7,327 nucleotides of DNA from Desulfobulbaceae bacterium (lineage in GTDB: Bacteria; Desulfobacterota; Desulfobulbia; Desulfobulbales; Desulfocapsaceae), in NCBI GenBank assembly GCA_031256095.1, contig JAIRRG010000067.1, positions 1 to 7,327 of the forward strand, given 5' to 3'. This document shows, in pieces, positions 1 through 6,657 of this stretch; the first letter of the stretch is position 1; every line of letters begins with the position of its first letter. The translations under genes were made by a program, and so were the position numbers. A model generated the notes under the pieces. That model did no database searches, was not told where the DNA came from, and saw only the letters and a list, made by a program, of their open reading frames with translations.

Positions 1-803
1 AGGACGCCGCGGTAGGTGATGCCCTCCTGACGCAGGCCGCGCACCGTCGGCAGCATGACGCTGTCCATGATTTTTTTTGTCAGTTCCTCGGTCACCAGCG
101 GCGCTGGCGAATAGGCGCCCATGCCGCCGGTATTCGGGCCACGGTCGCCGTCGTAAATCGCCTTGTGATCTTGGGAAGTGGGCAGCGGCAACACCGTTTC
201 GCCATCGGTGAAGGCAAGAAAAGACGCCTCTTCGCCGCTCAGACATTCTTCAATGACAATTTCCTTGCCCGCCTTGCCAAAGGCTTTTTCGACCATGATT
301 TGCTCGATGGCGGCCAAAGCTTCTTCCTGACTGGCGCAGACGAAGACGCCCTTGCCTGCCGCCAGGCCATCGGCTTTGATCACCAACGGGCGTGGATTAT
401 TCATGACGTATTCGCGCGCCGCTTCCGCCGCGGTGAAGGCGGCAAAAGCAGCGGTCGGAATGCCGTGTTTGGCCAAGAATTTCTTGGCGAAGACCTTGCT
501 GCCCTCAAGCCGCGCCGCCTCACGGTTTGGCCCGAAGACGGCCAGGCCCTTGCTCTCGAACAGGTCAACGATACCAGCAACCAGGGACGATTCCGGGCCG
601 ACGACGGTCAAATCAATTTTCTTTCCTTTGGCAAAGCGGGCCAGCGCCTCAATGTCGGTGGCGGCAATCGGCGCGCATTCGGCCAACTCGGCGATACCGG
701 CGTTACCCGGCGCGCAGTAGATTTTCTTCACCTTGTCGCTTTTCGCCAGTTTCCACACCAAGGCGTGTTCACGCCCGCCGGAGCCTATCACGAGAATGTT
801 CAT
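1..803 (-). CDS. purD: Phosphoribosylamine-glycine ligase (GAR synthetase), C-terminus cut by window edge
   Basis: This is the ATP-dependent cytosolic ligase that joins glycine to 5-phosphoribosylamine to give GAR, the second step of de novo purine synthesis. The first 267 residues are present, out of about 420-430 usual for the family. The N-terminal domain opens with VIGSGGREHAL (residues 5-15), followed by APGNAG at 31-36 and VGPE at 68-71. The ATP-grasp part shows LEGSK (99-103), IKADGLAAGKG (142-152), GEEASF (190-195), TSQDHK (209-214) and GPNTGGMGAYSPAP (222-235), all hallmark PurD motifs. The ATG at 803 is preceded by AGAGGG (815-810) with a 6-base spacer, a good ribosome binding site, and the protein starts MNILVIG as expected. 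It lies 100 bases downstream of greA on the same strand, so it may be co-transcribed. The reading frame is open to the left edge. The family assignment is very secure. Confidence 0.97.
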   Translation of the reverse strand, partial: MNILVIGSGGREHALVWKLAKSDKVKKIYCAPGNAGIAELAECAPIAATDIEALARFAKGKKIDLTVVGPESSLVAGIVDLFESKGLAVFGPNREAARLEGSKVFAKKFLAKHGIPTAAFAAFTAAEAAREYVMNNPRPLVIKADGLAAGKGVFVCASQEEALAAIEQIMVEKAFGKAGKEIVIEECLSGEEASFLAFTDGETVLPLPTSQDHKAIYDGDRGPNTGGMGAYSPAPLVTEELTKKIMDSVMLPTVRGLRQEGITYRGV

Positions 804-854
804 GGTTTACCCTCTTTACACTTCCAAATTAGGCAACTTTCTTGGGATTTATTC

Positions 855-870
855 CATACAGACATACAGA
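855..870. repeat. Perfect 8-bp tandem duplication upstream of purD
   Basis: CATACAGA occurs twice, head to tail, at 855-862 and 863-870, inside the greA-purD gap about 50 bases before the purD start. Read on the coding strand it is TCTGTATG twice. It could be a regulator site or simply replication slippage. With only two copies no function can be assigned. Confidence 0.5.
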
Positions 871-877
871 TTTAGTA

Positions 878-894
878 CCGGGCGAATGGCCCGG
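878..894 (-). other. Short GC hairpin after greA
   Basis: CCGGGC (878-883) and GCCCGG (889-894) form a perfect 6-bp stem around a 5-base loop, starting 9 bases past the greA stop codon. A position just behind a gene suits a terminator or a 3'-end stabiliser for greA mRNA. However, the bases that follow on the minus strand (TACTAAATC) are not a T run, so intrinsic termination is doubtful and readthrough into purD is plausible. Confidence 0.35.
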
Positions 895-903
895 CGTCGA
901 AAA

Positions 904-1389
904 TCAACTGAAACTAGATGTCTGAATATCAATCACTTCGAACTCGCGCAGGCCGCCCGGCGTTTTCACCTTGATTTCATCGCCGACTTCCTTGCCGAGC
1001 ATGCCGTGGCCCAAGGGCGACAAGACCGAGATCGAACCGCGTTTGACGTCGGATTCTTCAGGGCCTAAAAGCTGATAGGTTACTTCCTCGTCGCTTTTTA
1101 AGTCGAGCAGCCGCACCACCGCGCCAAAGACCACCCGGCTGACGCCAATGGCGGCGCAGTCAATCACCTCGGCCCGCGCCAGCTTGTCTTTTAGGTCGCG
1201 GATGCGTCCCTCGATCATTCCCTGGCGTTCTTTTGCCGCGTGATATTCGGCGTTTTCCTTCAGATCGCCGTGGGCGCGGGCGACTTCAATGGCCTTGACG
1301 ATTTCCAGCCTGTCGACGCGCTCAAGCCGCTGCAACTCATCCCGCAATTTCTGGTGGCCGGTTTTCGAGAAGGGCACACGCTCAACCAT
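904..1389 (-). CDS. greA: Transcription elongation factor GreA
   Basis: GreA enters the RNA polymerase secondary channel and stimulates cleavage of backtracked RNA, rescuing stalled complexes and helping promoter escape. The 161-residue product has the two expected parts. The N-terminal coiled-coil hairpin (about residues 8-76) carries HGDLKENAEYHAA at 40-52, with the acidic tip residues D42 and E45 that correspond to E. coli D41 and E44. The C-terminal FKBP-like domain includes VFGAVV, SPLGHGMLGKE and KTPGG. Length matches the family (about 158). Two adjacent ATG codons exist at 1392 and 1389. The second is preferred because it lies 6 bases from the GGAGG at 1400-1396, against 3 bases for the first. 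A GC hairpin with a T run sits immediately upstream, so leader attenuation is possible. It is flanked by the TPR/barrel gene upstream and purD downstream, all on the same strand. Confidence 0.97.
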   Translation of the reverse strand: MVERVPFSKTGHQKLRDELQRLERVDRLEIVKAIEVARAHGDLKENAEYHAAKERQGMIEGRIRDLKDKLARAEVIDCAAIGVSRVVFGAVVRLLDLKSDEEVTYQLLGPEESDVKRGSISVLSPLGHGMLGKEVGDEIKVKTPGGLREFEVIDIQTSSFS

Positions 1390-1395
1390 CATTTA

Positions 1396-1400
1396 CCTCC
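1396..1400 (-). promoter_or_regulatory. greA ribosome binding site that decides between two ATGs
   Basis: On the minus strand GGAGG is followed by TAA and then ATGATG. Its spacing favours the second ATG (1389) over the first (1392). The site abuts the T run of the upstream hairpin, so any terminator or attenuator structure ends right at the translation start. Confidence 0.8.
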
Positions 1401-1402
1401 AT

Positions 1403-1434
1403 AAAAACGTTTGGGCGGGCCGCATCGCCCGCCC
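1403..1434 (-). terminator. Strong GC hairpin plus T run in the greA leader
   Basis: The arms GGGCGGGC (1413-1420) and GCCCGCCC (1427-1434) are perfectly complementary over 8 bp with a 6-base loop. Reading on the minus strand, the stem is followed by AAACG and then TTTTT (1407-1403). This resembles an intrinsic terminator, except that the T run begins 5 bases after the stem instead of directly after it. It could end the rpoH-TPR transcript, or partially terminate and attenuate greA expression. Because the T run touches the greA ribosome binding site, a terminated RNA would contain only the leader. Confidence 0.55.
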
Positions 1435-1480
1435 TCACCGATTGATCTTTTTTTGCCAGCCCCAGATTTTCCGTGGTTTG

Positions 1481-4400
1481 CTACCAACGATAGACGAGGG
1501 ACAAGAAAGCGCCTTTTTCCTCAAAATCGTTAGCCTTGGAAAAGAGGAGGTTTCCTTTTAATAAGAAATGCCGCGTCAATTCAAGGGAAATATCGAAGTT
1601 GCCGCTGACGAGCAGCGAATCGTTCGATTCATAGCCGGTCGATAGGGAAATGGAGTAATAGCTGTCATTCTGGCCGGGGAAGCCTAGGCCCTGCAGCAAA
1701 TAGCGGTAGGAAGCGGAGGCCTGTTGCAGCCAGTAGTGGCCAGGACTCCAGTAGGCCAGCGAGTTGCTTTCAATGCCGGTGAGCGGATCGACGGTCAGGG
1801 CTCCGGCCTTGTTCTCATGGGCGAGGAGATATTCATACTTAAGGCTGAGGGTGGAAAATTCGCCGAAAAACGAATAACCCGCCCACATATTGATCCGGTC
1901 ATCGCCATTGTCGGATGCCAGATGGTTGTAGGCCAATTCCGTGCCGAGGGCAAAACCGGATGGGGCGTCCAGTTCCAGGCCACCGCCGTAGCTCTGCCGT
2001 GAATAGCCACGGCTTACGGAAATCAGGGTGTCGTCGAGCACCTCCTGGTTGACCCTGATAAAACCCTGAAGCATCTGGTCAAAGCGGTGACGCAGCGCCA
2101 GATCGTAGAGGAGCATCGTTTGGCCGCTTTCTCCGTCGGTAATATGGACGCCGGCCTGGCCGGTGAAGATATTATTGTCATTCAGTTCAATCGTGGTTTT
2201 GCCGAGCAGGCTGCGGCCAGTGATATTGGTGCCGCCGCCTCTGGCGGCGCTGTAGTTGATATTTTTCGCCTCAATTGTCGCCTCGCTGGTCAGGCTTGGC
2301 ATCATCCAGACGGATGCGCCGAAGGTGTTTTCCCTGATATTTTTCATATCCTGGCGGCCTTCCTGGCTGTGCTCGCTCCAGTTGAAAGAGAGGCGCGGGG
2401 CGCGCAGCAGACGGTTTTTGGCCATATCACCGCGCAGTTCGGGATTGTCTAGGCCTTGTTCCGACAAGGCTGAATAGATTGCCGCCTCTTTGCCGTACTG
2501 ACCCAGCCGCTCGTAGATCTTGGCCAGGTCGCGCCAGCCGGAAACTGTTGGTTCGCTTTGCAGGCTGCGGCGGTACTGGCGCTCGGCCGATTTATACTGG
2601 CGGCTGGCCAACGAACGCCTGGCCATATATTCCTGTCGCACGACCTGCTCGAAGCGCTGACGGGCAAAATCCTGGGCGCTGCTTTCAGCCGCCCCCGCCC
2701 GCAGCGGCCAGAACTGTCCCGGGTCGGTGGCCCGTTCCAGCCGCGTCAATTCCTCCGGATCGGAAAAAGAAAAGATTGTCCACAGGGAATCCTCATTCCG
2801 CCGCTTGGCGTTTTCATTATCAGGATAGAAAGCCGAAAGCAGCGTCTCATAGCCGTGGATCGCCTCGTCGCTCTTGCCATCTTGCCAGTCGGCGCGGGCC
2901 AAGAGCAGTTCTTCTTCCATAGCTGGGAAAAGCACCGGATTTGCCGCCAGACGCTCGCGGAATTCGCTGGTCTGGCCAGCGGCGAGCAGCGCCGTCAGGT
3001 ATTCGCGGCGGAAGAAAATTTCATCCGGGTATTGCTCTTGCAGATGCTGGTATTGCCGCGCCGCCTCGGGAAAATGAGCGCGCGACATCGACAATCTCGC
3101 CTGCATCGCCTGCGCCGCTAGCGAATCGGGACATTCTTGCAGCGCCGCTGTGGCCATATCAGCGGCCACCGCCAACAGACCCAGGTGTTCGGCCAACCGT
3201 GCCGCCGCCAGTTGATGGCGGTAGCGGCTGAAAGCGCCGTCCGCCTGGCCGCCATCGGCGGGATTAGCCTGAGCGAGCAGGGATAAAGCGGCCAACTCGC
3301 CGCTGCGAGCAGCTCCAGCAATCGCCGCCAGGGCCTTTTTCGCCCCGGCCAGGTCTCGCCGGGCAATGCAGCCTTCAGTCAACAGCCGCCGCCACGGCGT
3401 CAAGCGGGCGGAGGTGTAGCCTTTTGTCGCGGCAAGGCCGTCGATATGTTTACGTAACTGATCAAGCGCCGCGCCACCGCCATCCCTTTGCAGGTTCAGA
3501 CGCCAGCGGGCCAGCGCCAGGTGTTCATCGAGGGATGTATTGCCGCTGGCGGCGGCCAGAGCTAGCCACTGTCCGGCCTCGGCAGTTTCCCGGCCATCGA
3601 GAAGCAATTCAATAAGATCAAGCAGCAGGCGCTGTCTATCCGCCAACCAGGTGGGGGTAGACCAGTCCGGGGCGTTGACGGTGTCAGCGAGCAGAAGGCG
3701 GTATTCTTGCTCGGCCTCAGCCAGCCGTCCCATGCGGGCGTACATCGCCGCCCGTTGCTCACGCAATTGCTGTTTCTCGGCGGCGGAAAGCCGGCCCGAA
3801 GCCAAAAGTCGCCCGTATTGATCCACCGCCCGCATGAACAGGCCGTTGTCGGCCAGTCCGTTTAGCCAGGCCAGCCACAACGCCACTGAGGCGTCCTGGC
3901 CTGGGGCCAGAGAGGGCAGTTCCGACGCCAGCCCGGCCTCAGCGGCCAAGGCGATGGCGTCTCCGTGGCTGGCCATATCCCCGGGTTTCAGGACGATGGC
4001 CTGGCGGTAATCGGCAAGGGCATCCTTAATCAGCCCCAGCCGGGTTTCGATGGCAGCTCGCTCGCGGAAGTATCCGGCGTCGCGTAAATTGTTCCGCCGC
4101 ACCTGTTGCATCATCTTGAGAGCGCCAGCATCGTCGCCGCCAGCGGCGAGAAGGCGGGCGATGCGCAGGCTATAGCGATCCGGTTCCGGCGATTTATCTC
4201 TGAGAACTTCGAGAAGCTGCAACAGTCCTTGCCATTTGCCGCTTTTTTCCATCTCTTCGGCCAAAACCGTATAGAGGGCGAGGCGGTCGATATCGATGCG
4301 GTCGAGATTGTCCCACATCTCTGGAGCATTGTCGCGCTGAACGCCGGCAATCAGGCTCTTGGCAAATTTCTTGCGTAGCGCTGAGGTCTCGCTGGCCAGG

Positions 4401-5356
4401 GAAGTGTCATCCGGGCGTAAGGCCCGTACCATCTCGTAATAATGCAGCGCCTTGGCCAAATCTCCGCGGTCACTGTGGAGGCGGGCCAGATCAGCGAGCT
4501 GCCCCGGCGCCGCTTCGCCCGCTTCGGCCAGGACAGTGAGATGCGGCAGAGCCTTGGTGGCGTCTTTTCCGGTCAGATAGGTGGTGGCCAGTGCCTTGCG
4601 GAAGGGCAGGTAATCGGGATGTAGCTGCAGATAATGTTCCTGCGCCTTGACCACCGCTCTGGCTGCTGTCGCCCCACTGGCTTTTTCCAGATACTGTGTC
4701 ACTTCCAAGAGGCGTGGCGGTGGCAGCTTGTCGGTCTCGCTCAGGGAGATGGCGGCGGCGCTGGCCCTATCGTTGTCGCCGGCCTGCCGCGCTGCCGTGA
4801 ACAGCCGCCACAACAGATCAAGGTCGTCCGGATGGGCCTGGGCCAGGTTTTCCAGATAGGGCAGGCTCTTTTTTACCTCGCCCAGATGGTCCAGGGCTTC
4901 AACGAGCAGCCGCATCGTATCGTTGTTGCCGGGGGCTGAAGTGTCGGCGCATTTTTGCAGATAGGAAACGGCGCGGCTGTATTCCCGCGTCGCCAAGGCC
5001 AGCCGCCCGGCCATAAGCAGATAATTCTTGTTATTTGGACTGGCTTCCGGCAATGGCTCGCAGACGGCAGTGGCGTCTTCGTGGCGGCTAACCAGCAATT
5101 GGCAGTACTCCCAGCGGGCTTCCTCAAGGTCGGGTTTATTTTGCAAAAGTTGCTGATAGGCCTGAGCCGCCTTCTGATCGTCGTGACCGCGCCAATCCCG
5201 CGCCTGCTGCCATAGGCGGAACCAGGCCGGTGTTTCCTGCTCAGCCAAGGGCGCCACCTCCAGGCCATGGGCTGGGCCGGGGAAGAGCGTCGGCGCGGCT
5301 GCAAGGGCTACGGCTAGCAAGAGCAAAAACGGCGCGGTAAACGGCTTTCGTTTCAT
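1481..5356 (-). CDS. Exported TPR-repeat protein with C-terminal outer-membrane beta-barrel (BcsC/PgaA/PelB-like architecture)
   Basis: The 1291-residue product begins with a Sec signal peptide: basic KRK at 2-4, a Leu/Ala-rich core at about 8-25, and likely cleavage near residue 31. No lipobox Cys is present. Residues of about 45-980 are helical tetratricopeptide-like repeats, clearest around 54-87, 147-180, 284-317 and 433-466, plus a group just before the barrel. From about residue 985 the character changes to alternating polar/aromatic strands with Gly/Asn/Asp turns. The chain ends in LSLVYRW, the terminal aromatic typical of outer-membrane barrels. A YWSP...HYW stretch at 1202-1209 recalls the C-terminal region of cellulose exporter BcsC. 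The ATG at 5356 is chosen because the signal peptide starts there. A TTG 13 codons upstream is also open but adds a non-signal extension. The ribosome binding site is weak. The likely role is a periplasmic scaffold plus export pore for a polysaccharide. An NfrA-like or other surface role is possible. No synthase gene is nearby. Confidence 0.8.
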   Translation of the reverse strand: MKRKPFTAPFLLLLAVALAAAPTLFPGPAHGLEVAPLAEQETPAWFRLWQQARDWRGHDDQKAAQAYQQLLQNKPDLEEARWEYCQLLVSRHEDATAVCEPLPEASPNNKNYLLMAGRLALATREYSRAVSYLQKCADTSAPGNNDTMRLLVEALDHLGEVKKSLPYLENLAQAHPDDLDLLWRLFTAARQAGDNDRASAAAISLSETDKLPPPRLLEVTQYLEKASGATAARAVVKAQEHYLQLHPDYLPFRKALATTYLTGKDATKALPHLTVLAEAGEAAPGQLADLARLHSDRGDLAKALHYYEMVRALRPDDTSLASETSALRKKFAKSLIAGVQRDNAPEMWDNLDRIDIDRLALYTVLAEEMEKSGKWQGLLQLLEVLRDKSPEPDRYSLRIARLLAAGGDDAGALKMMQQVRRNNLRDAGYFRERAAIETRLGLIKDALADYRQAIVLKPGDMASHGDAIALAAEAGLASELPSLAPGQDASVALWLAWLNGLADNGLFMRAVDQYGRLLASGRLSAAEKQQLREQRAAMYARMGRLAEAEQEYRLLLADTVNAPDWSTPTWLADRQRLLLDLIELLLDGRETAEAGQWLALAAASGNTSLDEHLALARWRLNLQRDGGGAALDQLRKHIDGLAATKGYTSARLTPWRRLLTEGCIARRDLAGAKKALAAIAGAARSGELAALSLLAQANPADGGQADGAFSRYRHQLAAARLAEHLGLLAVAADMATAALQECPDSLAAQAMQARLSMSRAHFPEAARQYQHLQEQYPDEIFFRREYLTALLAAGQTSEFRERLAANPVLFPAMEEELLLARADWQDGKSDEAIHGYETLLSAFYPDNENAKRRNEDSLWTIFSFSDPEELTRLERATDPGQFWPLRAGAAESSAQDFARQRFEQVVRQEYMARRSLASRQYKSAERQYRRSLQSEPTVSGWRDLAKIYERLGQYGKEAAIYSALSEQGLDNPELRGDMAKNRLLRAPRLSFNWSEHSQEGRQDMKNIRENTFGASVWMMPSLTSEATIEAKNINYSAARGGGTNITGRSLLGKTTIELNDNNIFTGQAGVHITDGESGQTMLLYDLALRHRFDQMLQGFIRVNQEVLDDTLISVSRGYSRQSYGGGLELDAPSGFALGTELAYNHLASDNGDDRINMWAGYSFFGEFSTLSLKYEYLLAHENKAGALTVDPLTGIESNSLAYWSPGHYWLQQASASYRYLLQGLGFPGQNDSYYSISLSTGYESNDSLLVSGNFDISLELTRHFLLKGNLLFSKANDFEEKGAFLSLVYRW

Positions 5357-5419
5357 AACCGGCGACTCAGGGCAAAACCGGGCTGCCGGTGGCAACAGCG
5401 GCGATCGGTGTTGGCGGTT

Positions 5420-6418
5420 TCATGGCCGATGATGGCGGATAGCCATTTTCTCGCCGTCGAACAAATCGCCGACATCGGGAAACTCCATCTCGATGAATTT
5501 CCTCATCTTGTGCAGCAGGTTGACCTCAATCTGGCGCACCCGCTCACGCGAGATGCCGAAGTGATCGGCGATGGTTTGCAGTGTCTGCGGGTCGTCGGTG
5601 AGCAGGCGCTCGGTGAGGATCATCTTTTCTTTTTCATTGAGCCGGTTTTCGAGAGCGGCCAGCAGCACCGACAGCTTCTCCTTGATTTCGCGCCCGGCGA
5701 TGATCGACTCAATGCTCGGGCCACCGCTGGGGAGAAAGCTTTTCTGTTCGTCGTCGGAATCGGAATGAGCCGGCGCCTCAAGCGACACGTCCCAGCCATC
5801 CATACGCTGGCTCATCTCGATTACTTCCTTTTCCTTGACGTTTAAGCGCTGGGCCAGAAGTTTCGGCTCCGGCTCAAAACCCTGAGTTTCAAGGAGTTTT
5901 CTTTCCTTGTTCAGACTGAAGAACAGTTTACGTTGTGCTTGGGTGGTGCCTATTTTCACCAGGCGCCAGTTATCCATGATGAATTTCAGGATATAGGCGC
6001 GAATCCAGTAGGCGGCGTAGTAGGACAGCTTGACGCCGCGGTAGGGGTCGAATTTCTTGGTCGCCTGCACGAGGCCGACGTTGCCCTCCTGGATCAGGTC
6101 CATGAAATTCTGCATCCAGTATTTTTGGAAATCCATGGCCACCTTGACCACCAGCCGCAGGTTCGACGACACCAGCCGGTAGGCGGCCTCGGGGTCACCG
6201 GTTTCATGGAAGCGGATGGCCAGTTCGTCGGTTTCTTCGCGGGTCAACAGTTTATACTGGCTGATTTCCTGCAAATAACGGTGCAATTCCGGGTTGCTGA
6301 GGGCTGGCAGGTTGGCGTCCTCATCCATGTTCACCAGGCGTGGTTCGGCCTCGTAGCCCATGTCCGGAACAGCGCTGTCGAATTCTGTTTCCTCAATTTC
6401 GGGTTCTTCCGTTGTCAT
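5420..6418 (-). CDS. rpoH: RNA polymerase sigma-32-type (heat-shock) sigma factor
   Basis: This group 3 sigma-70-family factor would direct core polymerase to heat-shock promoters for chaperones and proteases. In the 332 residues, region 1.2-like sequence lies at 40-75 and region 2 at about 80-155. Region 2 includes DLIQEGNVGL (107-116), the core-binding motif, and YWIRAYI...NWR (137-152). The RpoH-box-like QRKLFFSLN at 162-170 is the diagnostic segment separating sigma-32 from sigma-70 and sigma-38. Region 4.2 helix-turn-helix TLQTIADHFGISRERVRQIE spans 279-298. An acidic N-terminal extension of about 38 residues (13 Asp/Glu, one Arg) precedes region 1.2 and is longer than in E. coli RpoH. 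The ATG at 6418 has GGGGA (6430-6426) 7 bases upstream. It is the first gene of the leftward group, and the TPR/barrel gene follows after 63 bases. A different alternative sigma is possible, but the box argues for RpoH. Confidence 0.92.
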   Translation of the reverse strand: MTTEEPEIEETEFDSAVPDMGYEAEPRLVNMDEDANLPALSNPELHRYLQEISQYKLLTREETDELAIRFHETGDPEAAYRLVSSNLRLVVKVAMDFQKYWMQNFMDLIQEGNVGLVQATKKFDPYRGVKLSYYAAYWIRAYILKFIMDNWRLVKIGTTQAQRKLFFSLNKERKLLETQGFEPEPKLLAQRLNVKEKEVIEMSQRMDGWDVSLEAPAHSDSDDEQKSFLPSGGPSIESIIAGREIKEKLSVLLAALENRLNEKEKMILTERLLTDDPQTLQTIADHFGISRERVRQIEVNLLHKMRKFIEMEFPDVGDLFDGEKMAIRHHRP

Positions 6419-6420
6419 GC

Positions 6421-6452
6421 CATCTTCCCCGCAGCCCGCTTGGAGCAGGATG
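6421..6452 (-). promoter_or_regulatory. Possible stem occluding the rpoH ribosome binding site
   Basis: In the rpoH leader, CUCC (from 6445-6442) can pair with the GGGG (6430-6427) of the Shine-Dalgarno sequence around an 11-base loop. After a small internal loop, CAUC (6452-6449) can pair with GAUG (6424-6421). The resulting weak two-part stem would hide the ribosome binding site and could melt with heat. It was found by eye, with no energy calculation, and short GC-rich pairings like this arise easily by chance. Confidence 0.3.
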
Positions 6453-6472
6453 CTTTACAATACAACACACTG

Positions 6473-6503
6473 TTTATATTGCGTTTTTCTTCGTTACAAC
6501 CAA
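6473..6503 (-). promoter_or_regulatory. Candidate promoter for rpoH
   Basis: On the minus strand, TTGGTT (6503-6498) and TATAAA (6478-6473) resemble -35 and -10 boxes of a housekeeping promoter with a long 19-base spacer. TTGTAA (6499-6494) gives a 15-base alternative. The leader would be about 45-50 bases. The surrounding stretch is the most AT-rich in the window, which supports a promoter here even though the exact boxes are uncertain. Confidence 0.35.
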
Positions 6504-6506
6504 GAC

Positions 6507-6538
6507 ATTGGCCGAAAAGCTATTTAATTCCGGCCAAT
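6507..6538. promoter_or_regulatory. Inverted repeat in the rpoH-lepA divergent region (operator-like)
   Basis: ATTGGCCG (6507-6514) and CGGCCAAT (6531-6538) are perfect inverted repeats separated by an AT-rich 16-base spacer. The arm centres are 24 bases apart, a bit over two helical turns, which suits a dimeric or tandem-dimer DNA-binding protein. The dyad lies just upstream of the candidate rpoH promoter and directly against the TATGAT element on the lepA side, so one regulator could affect both genes. The binding protein is not identifiable from sequence. Confidence 0.5.
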
Positions 6539-6540
6539 TT

Positions 6541-6546
6541 TATGAT
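6541..6546 (+). promoter_or_regulatory. Candidate -10 element for lepA
   Basis: TATGAT matches the -10 consensus at five of six positions and lies about 110 bases before lepA. No good -35 box is found 16-18 bases upstream, where the spacer and arm of the inverted repeat lie, so activation by a bound regulator or a different promoter class would be needed. This is a weak call. Confidence 0.25.
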
Positions 6547-6657
6547 ATTACCACATTTTTTCGCCGAACGCTTGCCTATCAGAACGGTCCGCAGAATCCT
6601 CAGCCGGAATGCTTTGCCGGGCGGGATCCATTTCTCCGCACACATTTCCTGTCGCTT

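Noticed and set aside
165..875. Open frame of 236 codons on the plus strand opposite purD
   Set aside because: It is antisense to a clear PurD protein, resembles no family I recognise, and is explained by GC-rich codon bias leaving the opposite strand open.
1449..1455. Run of seven T on the plus strand near the greA-leader hairpin
   Set aside because: It lies 14 bases past the stem in the plus direction and no plus-strand gene enters this region, so it is not a plus-strand terminator.
2087..3121. Several plus-strand open frames opposite the TPR/barrel gene
   Set aside because: They overlap each other and the continuous minus-strand reading frame, lack recognisable domains, and carry the low-complexity Arg/Ala/Pro-rich look of shadow frames.
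5374..5390. Small hairpin ACCGG-CAGC-CCGGT followed by TTT between rpoH and the TPR gene
   Set aside because: The stem is only 5 bp with a very short T run. It is too weak to call a terminator and is easily due to chance in GC-rich DNA.
5357..5395. Upstream TTG start for the TPR/barrel gene
   Set aside because: The 13 extra codons precede a normal signal peptide that begins exactly at the ATG (5356), and no ribosome binding site precedes the TTG.
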